A DNA stretch of 64,000 bases from Sarcocystis neurona (taxonomy: Eukaryota > Apicomplexa > Conoidasida > Eucoccidiorida > Sarcocystidae), in assembly GCA_000727475.1 (NCBI GenBank), contig KL647302.1, forward strand, positions 1,187,234 to 1,251,233, given 5' to 3'. Positions 63,791-64,000 of this stretch are shown piece by piece. Made by a program: the position numbers and the translations under genes. Positions within the stretch are counted from its first letter, which is position 1. Every line of letters begins with the position of its first letter. The notes beneath the pieces are model-generated. The model made no database searches. It saw only the letters and a list, made by a program, of their open reading frames with translations, and was not told where the DNA came from.

Positions 63791-64000
63791 GGCTGTGTTC
63801 GTGTATCGCGGTGCTGCGTCGTTGCCGGTGTGTGTGGGTGCCGTTGGAGCAGTGTGTCGCTACGAGTGCTGCAGTTGCAGCCGCCGTTTTCAGGCCTGCC
63901 CGAACGCCACTGCTGCTGCCGTTGATCGCTGCACTGCGTCTGCCATGCCCACGCTGTCGCCGCGACTGTACATACATGTGCGTATCCGTCTGCCTCTCTA

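Overview
The window looks like nuclear DNA of a coccidian apicomplexan, most probably an Eimeria of the E. tenella type. Three things point there: genes with many introns and GT-AG junctions; introns packed with CAG/CTG triplets, TATA/ACATATA/GTATGT simple repeats and minisatellites; and single-residue runs (Ser, Gly, Ala, Gln, Leu) inside otherwise conserved proteins. There is no sign of bacterial operons, ribosome binding sites or CRISPR.

Layout. From 1 to about 19.7 kb is a repeat-rich segment almost wholly occupied by one minus-strand gene, the homologue of the U2 snRNP protein U2SURP/SR140. I resolve eleven exons (start at 19578, last one ending at 1226); the 3' end lies beyond the left edge. 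From about 19.7 to 53 kb is a repeat-poor segment. It holds the minus-strand gene for ribosomal protein L19 (25154-29390, four exons, 186 residues), a 1260-residue uninterrupted plus-strand ORF with a recessed signal-anchor and coiled coils (42095-45877), the 3' half of a minus-strand PWP1 gene, and several plus-strand coding-like islands I could not identify. From about 53 to 64 kb is a second repeat-rich segment with the 5' half of PWP1 (whole gene 49276-58317, eight exons, 591 residues) and, at the right edge, the first exon of the cap-binding protein CBP20/NCBP2 on the plus strand (63301-63477).

How solid this is. For U2SURP, PWP1 and RPL19 every proposed exon joins the next with matching codon phase, and the joined protein follows the family in order. 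That is strong internal evidence, although boundaries in low-complexity stretches (U2SURP exon 2, the 5' ends of exons 1 and 4) are less sure. The four recognised genes all work in RNA processing or ribosome production: U2 snRNP, nuclear cap binding, ribosome assembly and the large ribosomal subunit. This may be coincidence, since eukaryotic genes are not in operons. Long ORFs inside the repeat-rich introns are products of simple repeats and are not listed as genes. The unassigned plus-strand islands between 20 and 50 kb are given with low confidence.
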